A DNA stretch of 20,943 nt from JAAZBV01 sp964460435 (GTDB lineage Bacteria; Desulfobacterota; DSM-4660; Desulfatiglandales; HGW-15), in the NCBI GenBank assembly GCA_964460435.1, contig CAYWRH010000070.1, forward strand, positions 1 through 20,943, written 5' to 3'. Positions 1 to 6,259 of the stretch are shown here, in pieces. The stretch's first letter is position 1. The number at the start of each line of letters is the position of its first letter. The position numbers and the translations under genes were made by a program. The notes beneath the pieces were generated by a model, which was given only the letters and a program-made list of their open reading frames with translations, did no database searches and was not told where the DNA came from.

Positions 1-65
1 AATGCCCCCGGTTATTAAAAAAATTATACTGGCAGGCACTCCTTACCATAAGAGGTGCGCCACCA
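1..65 (-). promoter_or_regulatory. Partial trp-type attenuator, truncated by the window edge
   Basis: Two alternative pairings are visible in the minus-strand RNA. Protector (1:2): UGGUGGC at 65-59, made of the second and third Trp codons plus one base, pairs with GCCUGCCA at 37-30. This gives seven pairs with one G-U and one bulged U. Antiterminator (2:3): AGUGCC at 40-35 pairs with GGCAUU at 6-1, extended by a U34-G7 wobble, and may continue past base 1. Both use the same segment, so they are mutually exclusive. The 3:4 terminator would lie outside the window and cannot be confirmed here. Confidence 0.55.
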
Positions 66-80
66 CCAGTTAATGTTCAT
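24..80 (-). CDS. Trp-rich leader peptide of a divergent (off-window) operon
   Basis: An 18-codon ORF on the minus strand (ATG at 80-78, TAA at 26-24) reads MNINWWWRTSYGKECLPV, with three consecutive TGG codons at 68-60. It lies about 25 nt downstream of the predicted start of a good minus-strand promoter. RNA pairings expected of a ribosome-mediated trp attenuator surround it. Trp leader peptides such as E. coli TrpL work by ribosome stalling at tandem Trp codons when charged tRNA-Trp is scarce. The Shine-Dalgarno candidate (AGGGAA, about 13 nt upstream) is spaced a little long. The regulated genes would begin beyond base 1 and are not visible. Assigning it to a trp operon is an inference from codon content. 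Confidence 0.75.
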   Translation of the reverse strand: MNINWWWRTSYGKECLPV

Positions 81-112
81 GATATTTAAAAGTTCCCTGC
101 ACATGGGTTTGT

Positions 113-141
113 AAAATATTAGTCAGGTAAATATTTGTCAA
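113..141 (-). promoter_or_regulatory. Minus-strand sigma70-type promoter for the Trp leader transcript
   Basis: Reading the minus strand, a perfect TTGACA -35 box lies at 141-136, followed by a 17-bp spacer and TATTTT (4/6 to TATAAT) at 118-113. The start would fall near 106, about 25 nt before the Trp leader ATG. Its -35 is separated by 13 bp from the -35 of the oppositely directed promoter. Confidence 0.65.
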
Positions 142-154
142 GCTATTTTTAGCC

Positions 155-184
155 TTGACAATAAAAAGCAAGTTCCCATATAAT
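155..184 (+). promoter_or_regulatory. Consensus sigma70-type promoter of the aro/phe operon
   Basis: TTGACA at 155-160 and TATAAT at 179-184 both match consensus 6/6, with an 18-bp spacer. Transcription should start near 191, giving a leader RNA of about 150 nt before the attenuator's U-tract. This is the only strong promoter seen ahead of the aroK-aroA cluster. It implies high basal initiation, with control exerted mainly at the attenuator. Confidence 0.8.
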
Positions 185-217
185 TTCAATAATTTATTTT
201 TAGCGAGTTAATACACT

Positions 218-289
218 ATGAAACAGAGAGATACATGGCAGGTTTTCTTTTTTTCTTTTTTTGGCACAAGAGGTCTGCCCATGGTTTAG
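218..289 (+). CDS. Phe-rich leader peptide of the aro/phe operon (PheL-like)
   Basis: A 23-codon ORF from ATG at 218 to TAG at 287-289 begins MKQRDTWQVFFFSFF and ends GTRGLPMV. Five of the six codons at 245-262 are Phe, and a single Trp codon is at 236-238. It starts about 27 nt after the predicted transcription start and ends 21 nt before the terminator stem. E. coli PheL ([15 protein letters not shown]) has the same design: a short peptide with a Phe run before an intrinsic terminator and prephenate dehydratase genes. The ribosome-binding site is weak (GCGAG at 203-207). The peptide itself is expected to have no function beyond ribosome positioning. Confidence 0.85.
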   Translation: MKQRDTWQVFFFSFFGTRGLPMV

Positions 290-340
290 TATTTCTGTTT
301 TTTTGATTTAAAGGCCGTGGGTAAAAAAACTCACGGCCTT
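234..340 (+). promoter_or_regulatory. phe attenuator: protector, antiterminator and terminator RNA pairings
   Basis: Three pairings can be drawn. 1:2 (protector): 234-242 with 274-283, nine pairs with C278 bulged. 2:3 (antiterminator): 276-287 with 312-323, twelve contiguous pairs including four G-U. 3:4 (terminator): 311-322 with 329-340. A ribosome stalled on the Phe codons (245-262) would cover segment 1, freeing segment 2 to form the antiterminator. A ribosome reaching the UAG at 287 would mask segment 2, letting the terminator form. Without translation, 1:2 forms and the terminator also forms. The geometry fits the classical model, but no energy calculation was run. Confidence 0.8.
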
Positions 341-346
341 TTTTTT
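311..346 (+). terminator. Rho-independent terminator of the phe attenuator
   Basis: A 12-bp stem (311-322 with 329-340, one G-U pair) closes a loop of six A residues (323-328). It is followed directly by T residues through 346. It lies between the Phe leader and the aroK ribosome-binding site (GAGG, 347-350), so termination would prevent expression of the whole aro cluster. No plus-strand gene upstream needs a terminator, which supports a regulatory role. Confidence 0.9.
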
Positions 347-359
347 GAGGTATGGGAAT

Positions 360-911
360 ATGAATGTTGTTCTTATCGGATACCGCTGTTCTGGCAAGAC
401 ATCTATCGGGAGGCTTATAGCTCATAAACTTGGCAGGAGATTTGTGGATACGGATGACCTGATTATCAAAAGATCAGGCAGCAGCATCAGTGAAATGGTG
501 AATAAATCGGGCTGGCAATATTTCCGTGATATGGAAAAAGCGGTTATTGAAGAGATATCAACAGAAGATAACCTTATTATTGCAACAGGTGGAGGTTCTG
601 TAACCATAGAGAGTAATATGGAAAATCTGAAGTCTAATGGATTTATAGTCTGGCTGGATGCAGACATTGATACCTTGAAAAAGCGGCTTAAAGGAGATGA
701 TACCTCACCGGAAAGCCGCCCCTCGCTGACCGGTAATGACCCGGTTGATGAAACCTTCGGGGTTATGGAAAAGAGAAGGCCCCTTTACATGAAGGCCTGT
801 AATCTGAAGATTGATACGAGTAAAATGAATATCAATGATGCAGCAGATATGGTAATTGAAAGGCTTAAAACAGAAGACAAAAGGCAGAAGCCGGAAGGGA
901 GTAGACAGTAG
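360..911 (+). CDS. aroK: Shikimate kinase
   Basis: Phosphorylates shikimate at the 3-hydroxyl with ATP, the fifth step of the shikimate pathway. The 183-residue product has the Walker A P-loop GYRCSGKT near residues 7-14, the shikimate-contacting DTDD segment, the TGGGSV glycine motif, the lid-region Arg in ESRPSLTG and the adenine-side segment KRRPLY. ATG at 360 is chosen because GAGG (347-350) lies nine bases upstream. A TTG at 345 sits inside the terminator U-tract and is unlikely. The last dozen or so residues (TEDKRQKPEGSRQ) are highly charged, lie beyond the usual kinase fold and are encoded by purine-rich repeat-like DNA. First gene of the attenuated operon. Confidence 0.95.
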   Translation: MNVVLIGYRCSGKTSIGRLIAHKLGRRFVDTDDLIIKRSGSSISEMVNKSGWQYFRDMEKAVIEEISTEDNLIIATGGGSVTIESNMENLKSNGFIVWLDADIDTLKKRLKGDDTSPESRPSLTGNDPVDETFGVMEKRRPLYMKACNLKIDTSKMNINDAADMVIERLKTEDKRQKPEGSRQ

Positions 912-915
912 AAAA

Positions 916-2013
916 ATGGCAGGTAATTCATTTGGGGAGATATTCAGGATCACAACCTTTGGGGAATCTCATGGTAAAGGGATAGGTGTGGTTGTAGACG
1001 GTTGCCCTCCTTGTATCATGCTGAAAAAAGAGGATTTTAATTATGAGATGGCGAGGAGAAGACCCGGATCAGGTGAGTTTGATACACCCAGAAAAGAAGC
1101 AGACGATGTGGAGATCCTCTCCGGAGTATTTGAAGAGGTTACAACCGGTGCGCCCATTGCCCTTTTTATAAAAAACAGCGATGCAAAAGCCAAATCATAT
1201 GATTACATGAAAGACCTTTTCAGACCCGGGCATGGCGATTATACCTATTATAAGAAATATCGCCATTATGATTACAGAGGGGCAGGCAGGTATTCGGCAA
1301 GGGAGACGGCTGCAAGGGTAGCGGCAGGTGTAATTGCCGGCAAGATCCTCTTACAGGCAGGCATAGTTGTGACTGCCTATACTGTTGAGCTGGGCGGCAT
1401 AGGCATAGATACAAAGGATCTTTCAGTTATTGCCAATAACCCCTTATGCTGCCCGGACATGAAAAGATATAAAGAAATGGAGAATGCCCTTTCTGAGGCA
1501 AAGGCGAATGGCGATTCTCTTGGCGGAATAGTGGAGGTGCTGGTAAAAGGGTGCCCACCAGGCTTAGGCGAACCGGTATTTGATAAACTCTCCGCTGACC
1601 TTGCAAAGGCCATTATGTCCATAGGGGCAGTAAAGGGCATTGAAATAGGGGCAGGATTTGAGGCAGCAAGGCTCAAGGGGTCTCAAAACAATGACGCTAT
1701 TACCCCGGGTGGCTTCAGTTCAAACAATGCCGGCGGGATACTCGCAGGGATTTCAAACGGAGATGATATAATCCTCAGGGCAGCAGTGAAACCCATTCCA
1801 TCAATAGCTCTGGAGCAGGATACTATTGATAAGAATGGAGACCAGACAAAAATAAAAACCGCGGGAAGATTTGATGTAACAGCTATTCCAAGGGTTATCC
1901 CTGTTATGGAGGCAATGGTCAGGATAACACTGGCGGATCATTTGCTCCGCAGCATGATCACAACAAACTTCAGGAAATTACAGGATATAAATCAGCAAAA
2001 TGGAAAAGAGTGA
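916..2013 (+). CDS. aroC: Chorismate synthase
   Basis: Converts 5-enolpyruvylshikimate-3-phosphate to chorismate using reduced FMN, the last common step of aromatic biosynthesis. The 365-residue length is typical. Family signatures include an N-terminus MAGNSFGEIFRITTFGESHG, the RRRPGSGE segment, FRPGHGDYTYYKKY, YRGAGRYSARETAARVAAG, SNNAGGILAGISNG and the C-terminal GRFDVTAIPRVIPVMEAM. The frame is open upstream into aroK from 856. ATG at 916 is preferred because it matches the conserved family start and lies just after the aroK stop. The 3' end overlaps the next gene by 14 bases, suggesting translational coupling. Confidence 0.96.
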   Translation: MAGNSFGEIFRITTFGESHGKGIGVVVDGCPPCIMLKKEDFNYEMARRRPGSGEFDTPRKEADDVEILSGVFEEVTTGAPIALFIKNSDAKAKSYDYMKDLFRPGHGDYTYYKKYRHYDYRGAGRYSARETAARVAAGVIAGKILLQAGIVVTAYTVELGGIGIDTKDLSVIANNPLCCPDMKRYKEMENALSEAKANGDSLGGIVEVLVKGCPPGLGEPVFDKLSADLAKAIMSIGAVKGIEIGAGFEAARLKGSQNNDAITPGGFSSNNAGGILAGISNGDDIILRAAVKPIPSIALEQDTIDKNGDQTKIKTAGRFDVTAIPRVIPVMEAMVRITLADHLLRSMITTNFRKLQDINQQNGKE

Positions 2014-2839
2014 ACCAGCATATGTATGTTTTCTTGGCCCTGAGGCGACATTTACCCATCAGGCAGCAACAATGCTCTATGGCAGCAGTACGTTTCTGAA
2101 AGAGGCAGAAACCATTGAAGATGTCTTTCAAATGGTGGTGAACGGTGAGTGTGAACAGGGAGTTGTGCCTATTGAAAACTCTATTGAAGGCACAGTAAAC
2201 ATTACACAGGATCTTTTAAATAAATATGATGTCAATATCTGTGCTGAATACTACATGCGGATCAGGCAGAATCTTATAAGCAGAGAAAAAGGGATTAATG
2301 ATATCAGCAACATCTATTCACATCAGCAGGCTATTGCCCAGTGCAGAACATGGCTGAGGTTGAATCTGCCGGGTATCCGGGTGACTGAAGTGGCAAGCAC
2401 AGCGCTTGCTGCAAAAATGGTTAAAGATGAGCCATGCGCAGCAGCAGTGGGGAGCAGTTTTGCTGCTGAAAGATATAATCTAAATATCCTTTGTGAAGGG
2501 ATAGAGGATGATAAAAATAATATCACCAGGTTCTTTGTGATAGGAAAAGATACCCCTGCTTTAACAGGAGATGATAAGACATCAATACTCTTTTTCCTTC
2601 ATCATAGGCCAGGCACGCTTTATAAATGTCTTTCTGTGCTTGCTGAAATGGCCGTGAATATGACCAGGATAGAATCAAGACCAGCAAAGACCTTAAAATG
2701 GGAATACCTTTTTTTTGTGGATATTGAAGGCCACAGGGATGACAAAAAGATAGATCATGCCCTGCATGAAATGGAAAAACACTGTGTGTTTCTAAAAATA
2801 CTGGGCTCTTATCCACGCGGTTATTTGCCCGATTTATAA
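2000..2839 (+). CDS. pheA: Prephenate dehydratase, monofunctional, with ACT domain
   Basis: Decarboxylates and dehydrates prephenate to phenylpyruvate, the committed step to Phe. The 279-residue protein starts directly with the catalytic domain (FLGPEATFTHQAA) and has no chorismate mutase domain. It has the VPIENSIEGTV motif, the HQQAIAQCR segment and NNITRF with the essential Thr. The C-terminal ACT domain retains the ESRP Phe-binding loop (IESRPAKT), so feedback inhibition by Phe is expected. Overall it resembles the dehydratase half of Pseudomonas-type P-proteins, including the final LGSYPRGYL. Together with the leader attenuator, Phe would act at both enzyme and transcript level. A second, different dehydratase lies two genes downstream. 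Confidence 0.93.
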   Translation: MEKSEPAYVCFLGPEATFTHQAATMLYGSSTFLKEAETIEDVFQMVVNGECEQGVVPIENSIEGTVNITQDLLNKYDVNICAEYYMRIRQNLISREKGINDISNIYSHQQAIAQCRTWLRLNLPGIRVTEVASTALAAKMVKDEPCAAAVGSSFAAERYNLNILCEGIEDDKNNITRFFVIGKDTPALTGDDKTSILFFLHHRPGTLYKCLSVLAEMAVNMTRIESRPAKTLKWEYLFFVDIEGHRDDKKIDHALHEMEKHCVFLKILGSYPRGYLPDL

Positions 2840-2855
2840 AAAAGGGAAAATAAAA

Positions 2856-3680
2856 ATGAAAAATCTAAAACTTACTACATTAAAGGGAAAGGATCAGGCA
2901 AGAACCCTCATCAAGGTCAGGGATGTAACGATCGGCCAGGGTTTCACTGTTATTGCCGGGCCATGCAGCATTGAAAGTGAGGAGCAGGCAGTTGAGACTG
3001 CAATCAGGGTAAAGGAGGCCGGCGCTGATATATTGAGGGGCGGGGCATTCAAGCCCAGGACATCTCCATACGCCTTCCAGGGGTTGGGGATCAAAGGCCT
3101 TCAGATACTTGAAAAGGCAGGTAAAGAATCAGGGCTCCCTGTTGTAACCGAGGTGCTTGATCCGCGCGATGTATCATGGGTGTGCGAGTATGTGGATATA
3201 CTCCAGGTTGGGACTAGGAACATGCAGAACTTTTCACTTTTAAAGGAGGTTGGAAAGGCTGGTAAACCTGTACTCCTTAAAAGGGGCATGTTTTCTACCC
3301 TAAGTGAATGGCTTAGTTGCGCTGAATATGTGCTTGCAGAAGGGAACCCGAATGTGATCCTGTGTGAAAGGGGTATAAGGACATTCGAGTCATATACAAG
3401 AAACACCCTTGACCTTGCGATTGTGCCTTCAATAAAGGAGGTTTCACACCTGCCTGTTATTGTGGATCCTTCACATGGTACAGGGAGGTTAAGCCTTGTT
3501 GAGCGTATGTGTCTGGCATCCGTTGCTGCCGGGGCAGACGGCATAATGGTTGAGGTGCACCGCAACCCTGCTGAGGCGCTCTGTGACGGCGATCAGAGCC
3601 TTTCGCCTCCAATGTTTATGAGCATGATGAAGAAGGTCAGAAAATTACAGGGTTGCATGAATGATATAAATAATATGTGA
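2856..3680 (+). CDS. aroF: 3-deoxy-7-phosphoheptulonate (DAHP) synthase, type I-beta
   Basis: Condenses phosphoenolpyruvate and erythrose-4-phosphate to DAHP, the entry step of the pathway. At 274 residues it is the minimal catalytic barrel. Motifs include AGPCSIES, the PEP/E4P-site GGAFKPRTSPY, PVVTEV, QVGTRNMQNF, VLLKRG, ILCERGIRT, the metal-ligand region VDPSHGTGR and DGIMVEVHRNP. It lacks the N-terminal ferredoxin-like regulatory domain of the Thermotoga enzyme and the fused chorismate mutase of Bacillus AroA. Direct allosteric control is therefore not evident, although partners could confer it in trans. A ribosome-binding site (AAGGGA) precedes the ATG. It lies 16 bases after pheA and two before the chorismate mutase-containing gene. 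Confidence 0.95.
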   Translation: MKNLKLTTLKGKDQARTLIKVRDVTIGQGFTVIAGPCSIESEEQAVETAIRVKEAGADILRGGAFKPRTSPYAFQGLGIKGLQILEKAGKESGLPVVTEVLDPRDVSWVCEYVDILQVGTRNMQNFSLLKEVGKAGKPVLLKRGMFSTLSEWLSCAEYVLAEGNPNVILCERGIRTFESYTRNTLDLAIVPSIKEVSHLPVIVDPSHGTGRLSLVERMCLASVAAGADGIMVEVHRNPAEALCDGDQSLSPPMFMSMMKKVRKLQGCMNDINNM

Positions 3681-3681
3681 T

Positions 3682-4749
3682 ATGGGGCAAATAATGGAAC
3701 TAAAAGATATAAGAAAAAAGATAGATCTTCTCGACTCAAGGATTTTAAGGATACTGAATTACCGCATGGAGCTGGCCCTGATGGCTAAAAAATTAAAGAC
3801 CAGCATTGAAGATAAAGAGAGGGAAAAGGAGATCATTGACAGGATCAGGCTGAATTCAACAGGGCTTATAAACGCCGAGTTTGTTGAAAAGGTTTATACA
3901 GAGATAATAAAGGAGAGCAAGGCCCTGCAGCAGAGGGATTACAGGCTGACAGGGTTTCAGGGTGAGCACGGGGCCTATGGTGAGGTGGCCTTAAGGGCAT
4001 GGAACAGTGAATGGGTCTCTGTGCCATGTATTGATTATTCAGCGGTTTTTGAAGGTATAAAAAAAGGGCTGTTTGATTATGGCATAGTGGCGGTTGAAAA
4101 TACCCTGGGCGGCGTTGTTGGCGAGGTGAATGAGCTGCTGGTTAATGCAGGCCTTTTTGTTGTAGGGGCTGTGGAGCTGCCGGTTTATCTGTGCCTTATG
4201 ACACTACCAGGGACTGACCATCGTGATATCAGAACGGTATACTCAAGTTCCCAGGCCCTTTCGCAGTGCCGTAAATTTCTTGAGAGGAATCATCTTGATG
4301 GCATCCAGTATTATGATTCTGCAGGCGCAGCAAAGATGCTTGCAGAGGAGACACCAAAATCATCTGCTGTTATAGCAAGTAAACTGGCGGCTGAGATATA
4401 TGACCTGGAAATCATCAAAGAGGATATAGATGATTTTGAGAGGAACATGACAAGGTTTCTTATCCTCTCAGCAAAGGAAAACACTTTAGCAGGCGACAAA
4501 TGCTCGATACTTTTTTCAACTGCACACCGTGCTGGCACCCTCTTTAATGTGCTTGAGATATTTGCCAAACATGATATCAACCTGACCCGTATAGGCTCTA
4601 TCCAGAGCGGGGCAGGCAATTACACCTTTTTCCTGGATTTTATAGGTTCAAACAAGGATGAAAAGGTGATTGCTTCCATGGAACAGATCAAGAAGGTAAC
4701 CTCAAGTTTAAGGTTTATGGGCTGCTATAAAGAGGTAAGAGTAAATTAA
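3682..4749 (+). CDS. pheA: Bifunctional chorismate mutase / prephenate dehydratase (P-protein)
   Basis: Expected to convert chorismate to prephenate and then phenylpyruvate. The N-terminal 90 or so residues are an AroQ-type chorismate mutase (LKDIRKKIDLLDSRILRIL, then KRxREKEI-like charge pattern). The dehydratase domain follows: FQGEHGAYGEVA, VAVENTLGG, QALSQCRKFL, DSAGAAKMLA, AAEIYDLEII and RNMTRF with the catalytic Thr. The C-terminal ACT domain lacks the ESRP Phe-binding loop and has GSIQ instead, so Phe inhibition may be lost. The domain resembles arogenate/prephenate dehydratases more than the upstream PheA. ATG at 3694, with GGGG five bases upstream, is an equally good start. The ATG at 3682 directly follows the aroF stop. 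Confidence 0.88.
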   Translation: MGQIMELKDIRKKIDLLDSRILRILNYRMELALMAKKLKTSIEDKEREKEIIDRIRLNSTGLINAEFVEKVYTEIIKESKALQQRDYRLTGFQGEHGAYGEVALRAWNSEWVSVPCIDYSAVFEGIKKGLFDYGIVAVENTLGGVVGEVNELLVNAGLFVVGAVELPVYLCLMTLPGTDHRDIRTVYSSSQALSQCRKFLERNHLDGIQYYDSAGAAKMLAEETPKSSAVIASKLAAEIYDLEIIKEDIDDFERNMTRFLILSAKENTLAGDKCSILFSTAHRAGTLFNVLEIFAKHDINLTRIGSIQSGAGNYTFFLDFIGSNKDEKVIASMEQIKKVTSSLRFMGCYKEVRVN

Positions 4750-4769
4750 ACTTAAAAAGGAATGATTAA

Positions 4770-5438
4770 TTGCTCTGTATACCAGTAATAGCAAAAGATA
4801 CCTCAATGGCCCTGAAAAAGATATCTGAGGCTGAAGAGCATGCTGATGTGCTTGAACTTCGGCTTGATCTCATGGATTCCTTTGATCTGCATGAGATGAT
4901 ATCAGTGGCAGAAAAACCGGTTATCGTTACATACCGCTCAAAGAATGAGGGCGGGAAGGGGGGTGATAATCCCTCAAAGGTTGCCGAATATCTTATCAAT
5001 GCCGCACATGAGAATGCCGCGTATATTGACGTGGAATTGAGTATGTCTGACAGGTTGCGCAATAATATTATTAGTAATAAGAAAAACAGCAGGGTAATTA
5101 TATCTACACATCTTGTGGATCATACACCGGCAAAGGATGATCTATTGGTTCTCCTTAACGAGAGTGTAAAGGCAGGCGGTGATATAGTTAAGATAGTGAC
5201 CATGGCTAACAGCATGGAAGATAATCTTAGGATGCTGGAACTGGTCTCAGAAGCAAAAAAAAGAAAGATAGATATAATTGCATTTTGTATGGGGCATCCA
5301 GGACGAATGAGCAGGGTATTCAGCATTCTTATGGGAGGATATTTAACATTTGCTTCCCTTGAGGCAGGGGAAGAGTCTGCTTTAGGACAGATTCCGGTAG
5401 GGGAAATGAAAAAGTTGATTAAGTATTTTAAAGGTTGA
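4770..5438 (+). CDS. aroD: 3-dehydroquinate dehydratase, type I
   Basis: Dehydrates 3-dehydroquinate to 3-dehydroshikimate through a Schiff-base lysine. At 222 residues it fits the type I class I aldolase-like barrel. Visible motifs are LELRLDLMD near the N-terminus, VIVTYRS with following EGG, the catalytic His segment IISTHLVDHTP, the Schiff-base Lys in DIVKIVTMA, and the C-terminal CMGHPGRMSRV and GQIPVGEM lid. The start codon is TTG, supported by AAAAAGG nine bases upstream. The nearer ATG at 4762 is in another frame and stops quickly. A TTG start may lower its translation relative to its neighbours. It ends within bases of the aroE start. Confidence 0.93.
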   Translation: MLCIPVIAKDTSMALKKISEAEEHADVLELRLDLMDSFDLHEMISVAEKPVIVTYRSKNEGGKGGDNPSKVAEYLINAAHENAAYIDVELSMSDRLRNNIISNKKNSRVIISTHLVDHTPAKDDLLVLLNESVKAGGDIVKIVTMANSMEDNLRMLELVSEAKKRKIDIIAFCMGHPGRMSRVFSILMGGYLTFASLEAGEESALGQIPVGEMKKLIKYFKG

Positions 5439-5443
5439 TATTA

Positions 5444-6259
5444 ATGATAAATCAATACACAGAACTGTACGGGGTAATAGGAAACCCAATAAAGCATTCC
5501 CTTGGTCCGATAATGCATAATGCAGCCTTCTCACATAAAGGTATAAATGCAGTCTATCTTGCATTTGCGTCAGATGATATTGAATGCGCTTTAAAGGGTA
5601 TGCGCAGCCTGGGCATAAAGGGTATGAGTGTAACAATACCCTTTAAATCAACTGTCATGCCTTTTCTGGATGAGATTGATCCCCTTGCAAAAGAGATAGG
5701 CGCTGTTAATACTGTGGTAAATAAGAATAGCAGATTAATCGGGTATAACACCGATGCATCAGGCGCATTAAAGGCCCTTGAAGAGGTAGTTCCCGTAAAT
5801 GGAAAAACATGCATCATTGTTGGGGCAGGGGGCGCTGCAAGGGCAATCGGGTTTATACTGAAAAAAAATAATGTAAACCTGATAATAGCCAACAGGTCAA
5901 TTGAGAGGGGCAGGGAATTAAGCAGGACGCTTGATGCAGGGTTCATACAGATGGAGCAGCTTATTGATGTAAAAGCTGATATCCTCATTAATACCACCCC
6001 TGTCGGCATGTCACCAGACATTGATCGTTGCCCTGTTCCTGAAAATGTATTTAGACCGGGCATGACAGTAATGGATATAATCTATAACCCTAAAACAACC
6101 AGACTTCTCCATTTTGCCAAAAGCAAGGGGTGTAGGATAGTTGAAGGGATTAACATGTTTATATATCAGGGGGCTCTTCAGTTCAGATTGTGGACAGGTA
6201 AAGATGCCCCTGTGGATGTAATGAAAAATGTGGTTGAGGAATATCTTTACAATTCCTGA
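5444..6259 (+). CDS. aroE: Shikimate dehydrogenase (NADP+)
   Basis: Reduces 3-dehydroshikimate to shikimate. The 271-residue product has the shikimate-binding NPIKHSLGPIMHNAAF, the catalytic Lys in VTIPFKS, GAVNTVV, GYNTDASGA, the Rossmann loop VGAGGAARA with NADP-side NRS, INTTPVGM, YNPKTTRLL and the C-terminal YQGALQF with the conserved Gln. ATG at 5444 is preferred over the upstream TTG at 5435 because AAAGG (5430-5434) lies nine bases before it. It follows aroD almost without gap. The reading frame stays open for 36 codons after the TGA, described separately. Confidence 0.95.
   Translation: MINQYTELYGVIGNPIKHSLGPIMHNAAFSHKGINAVYLAFASDDIECALKGMRSLGIKGMSVTIPFKSTVMPFLDEIDPLAKEIGAVNTVVNKNSRLIGYNTDASGALKALEEVVPVNGKTCIIVGAGGAARAIGFILKKNNVNLIIANRSIERGRELSRTLDAGFIQMEQLIDVKADILINTTPVGMSPDIDRCPVPENVFRPGMTVMDIIYNPKTTRLLHFAKSKGCRIVEGINMFIYQGALQFRLWTGKDAPVDVMKNVVEEYLYNS

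Noticed and set aside
2..73. Plus-strand 23-codon ORF (MPPVIKK...) at the window start
   Set aside because: It is the complement of the Trp leader and attenuator, has no promoter or ribosome-binding site and no codon bias; the minus-strand reading explains the region better.
216..425. Minus-strand 69-residue ORF over the leader region
   Set aside because: Antisense to the Phe leader, terminator and aroK start; its Lys-rich content simply mirrors the T-tracts.
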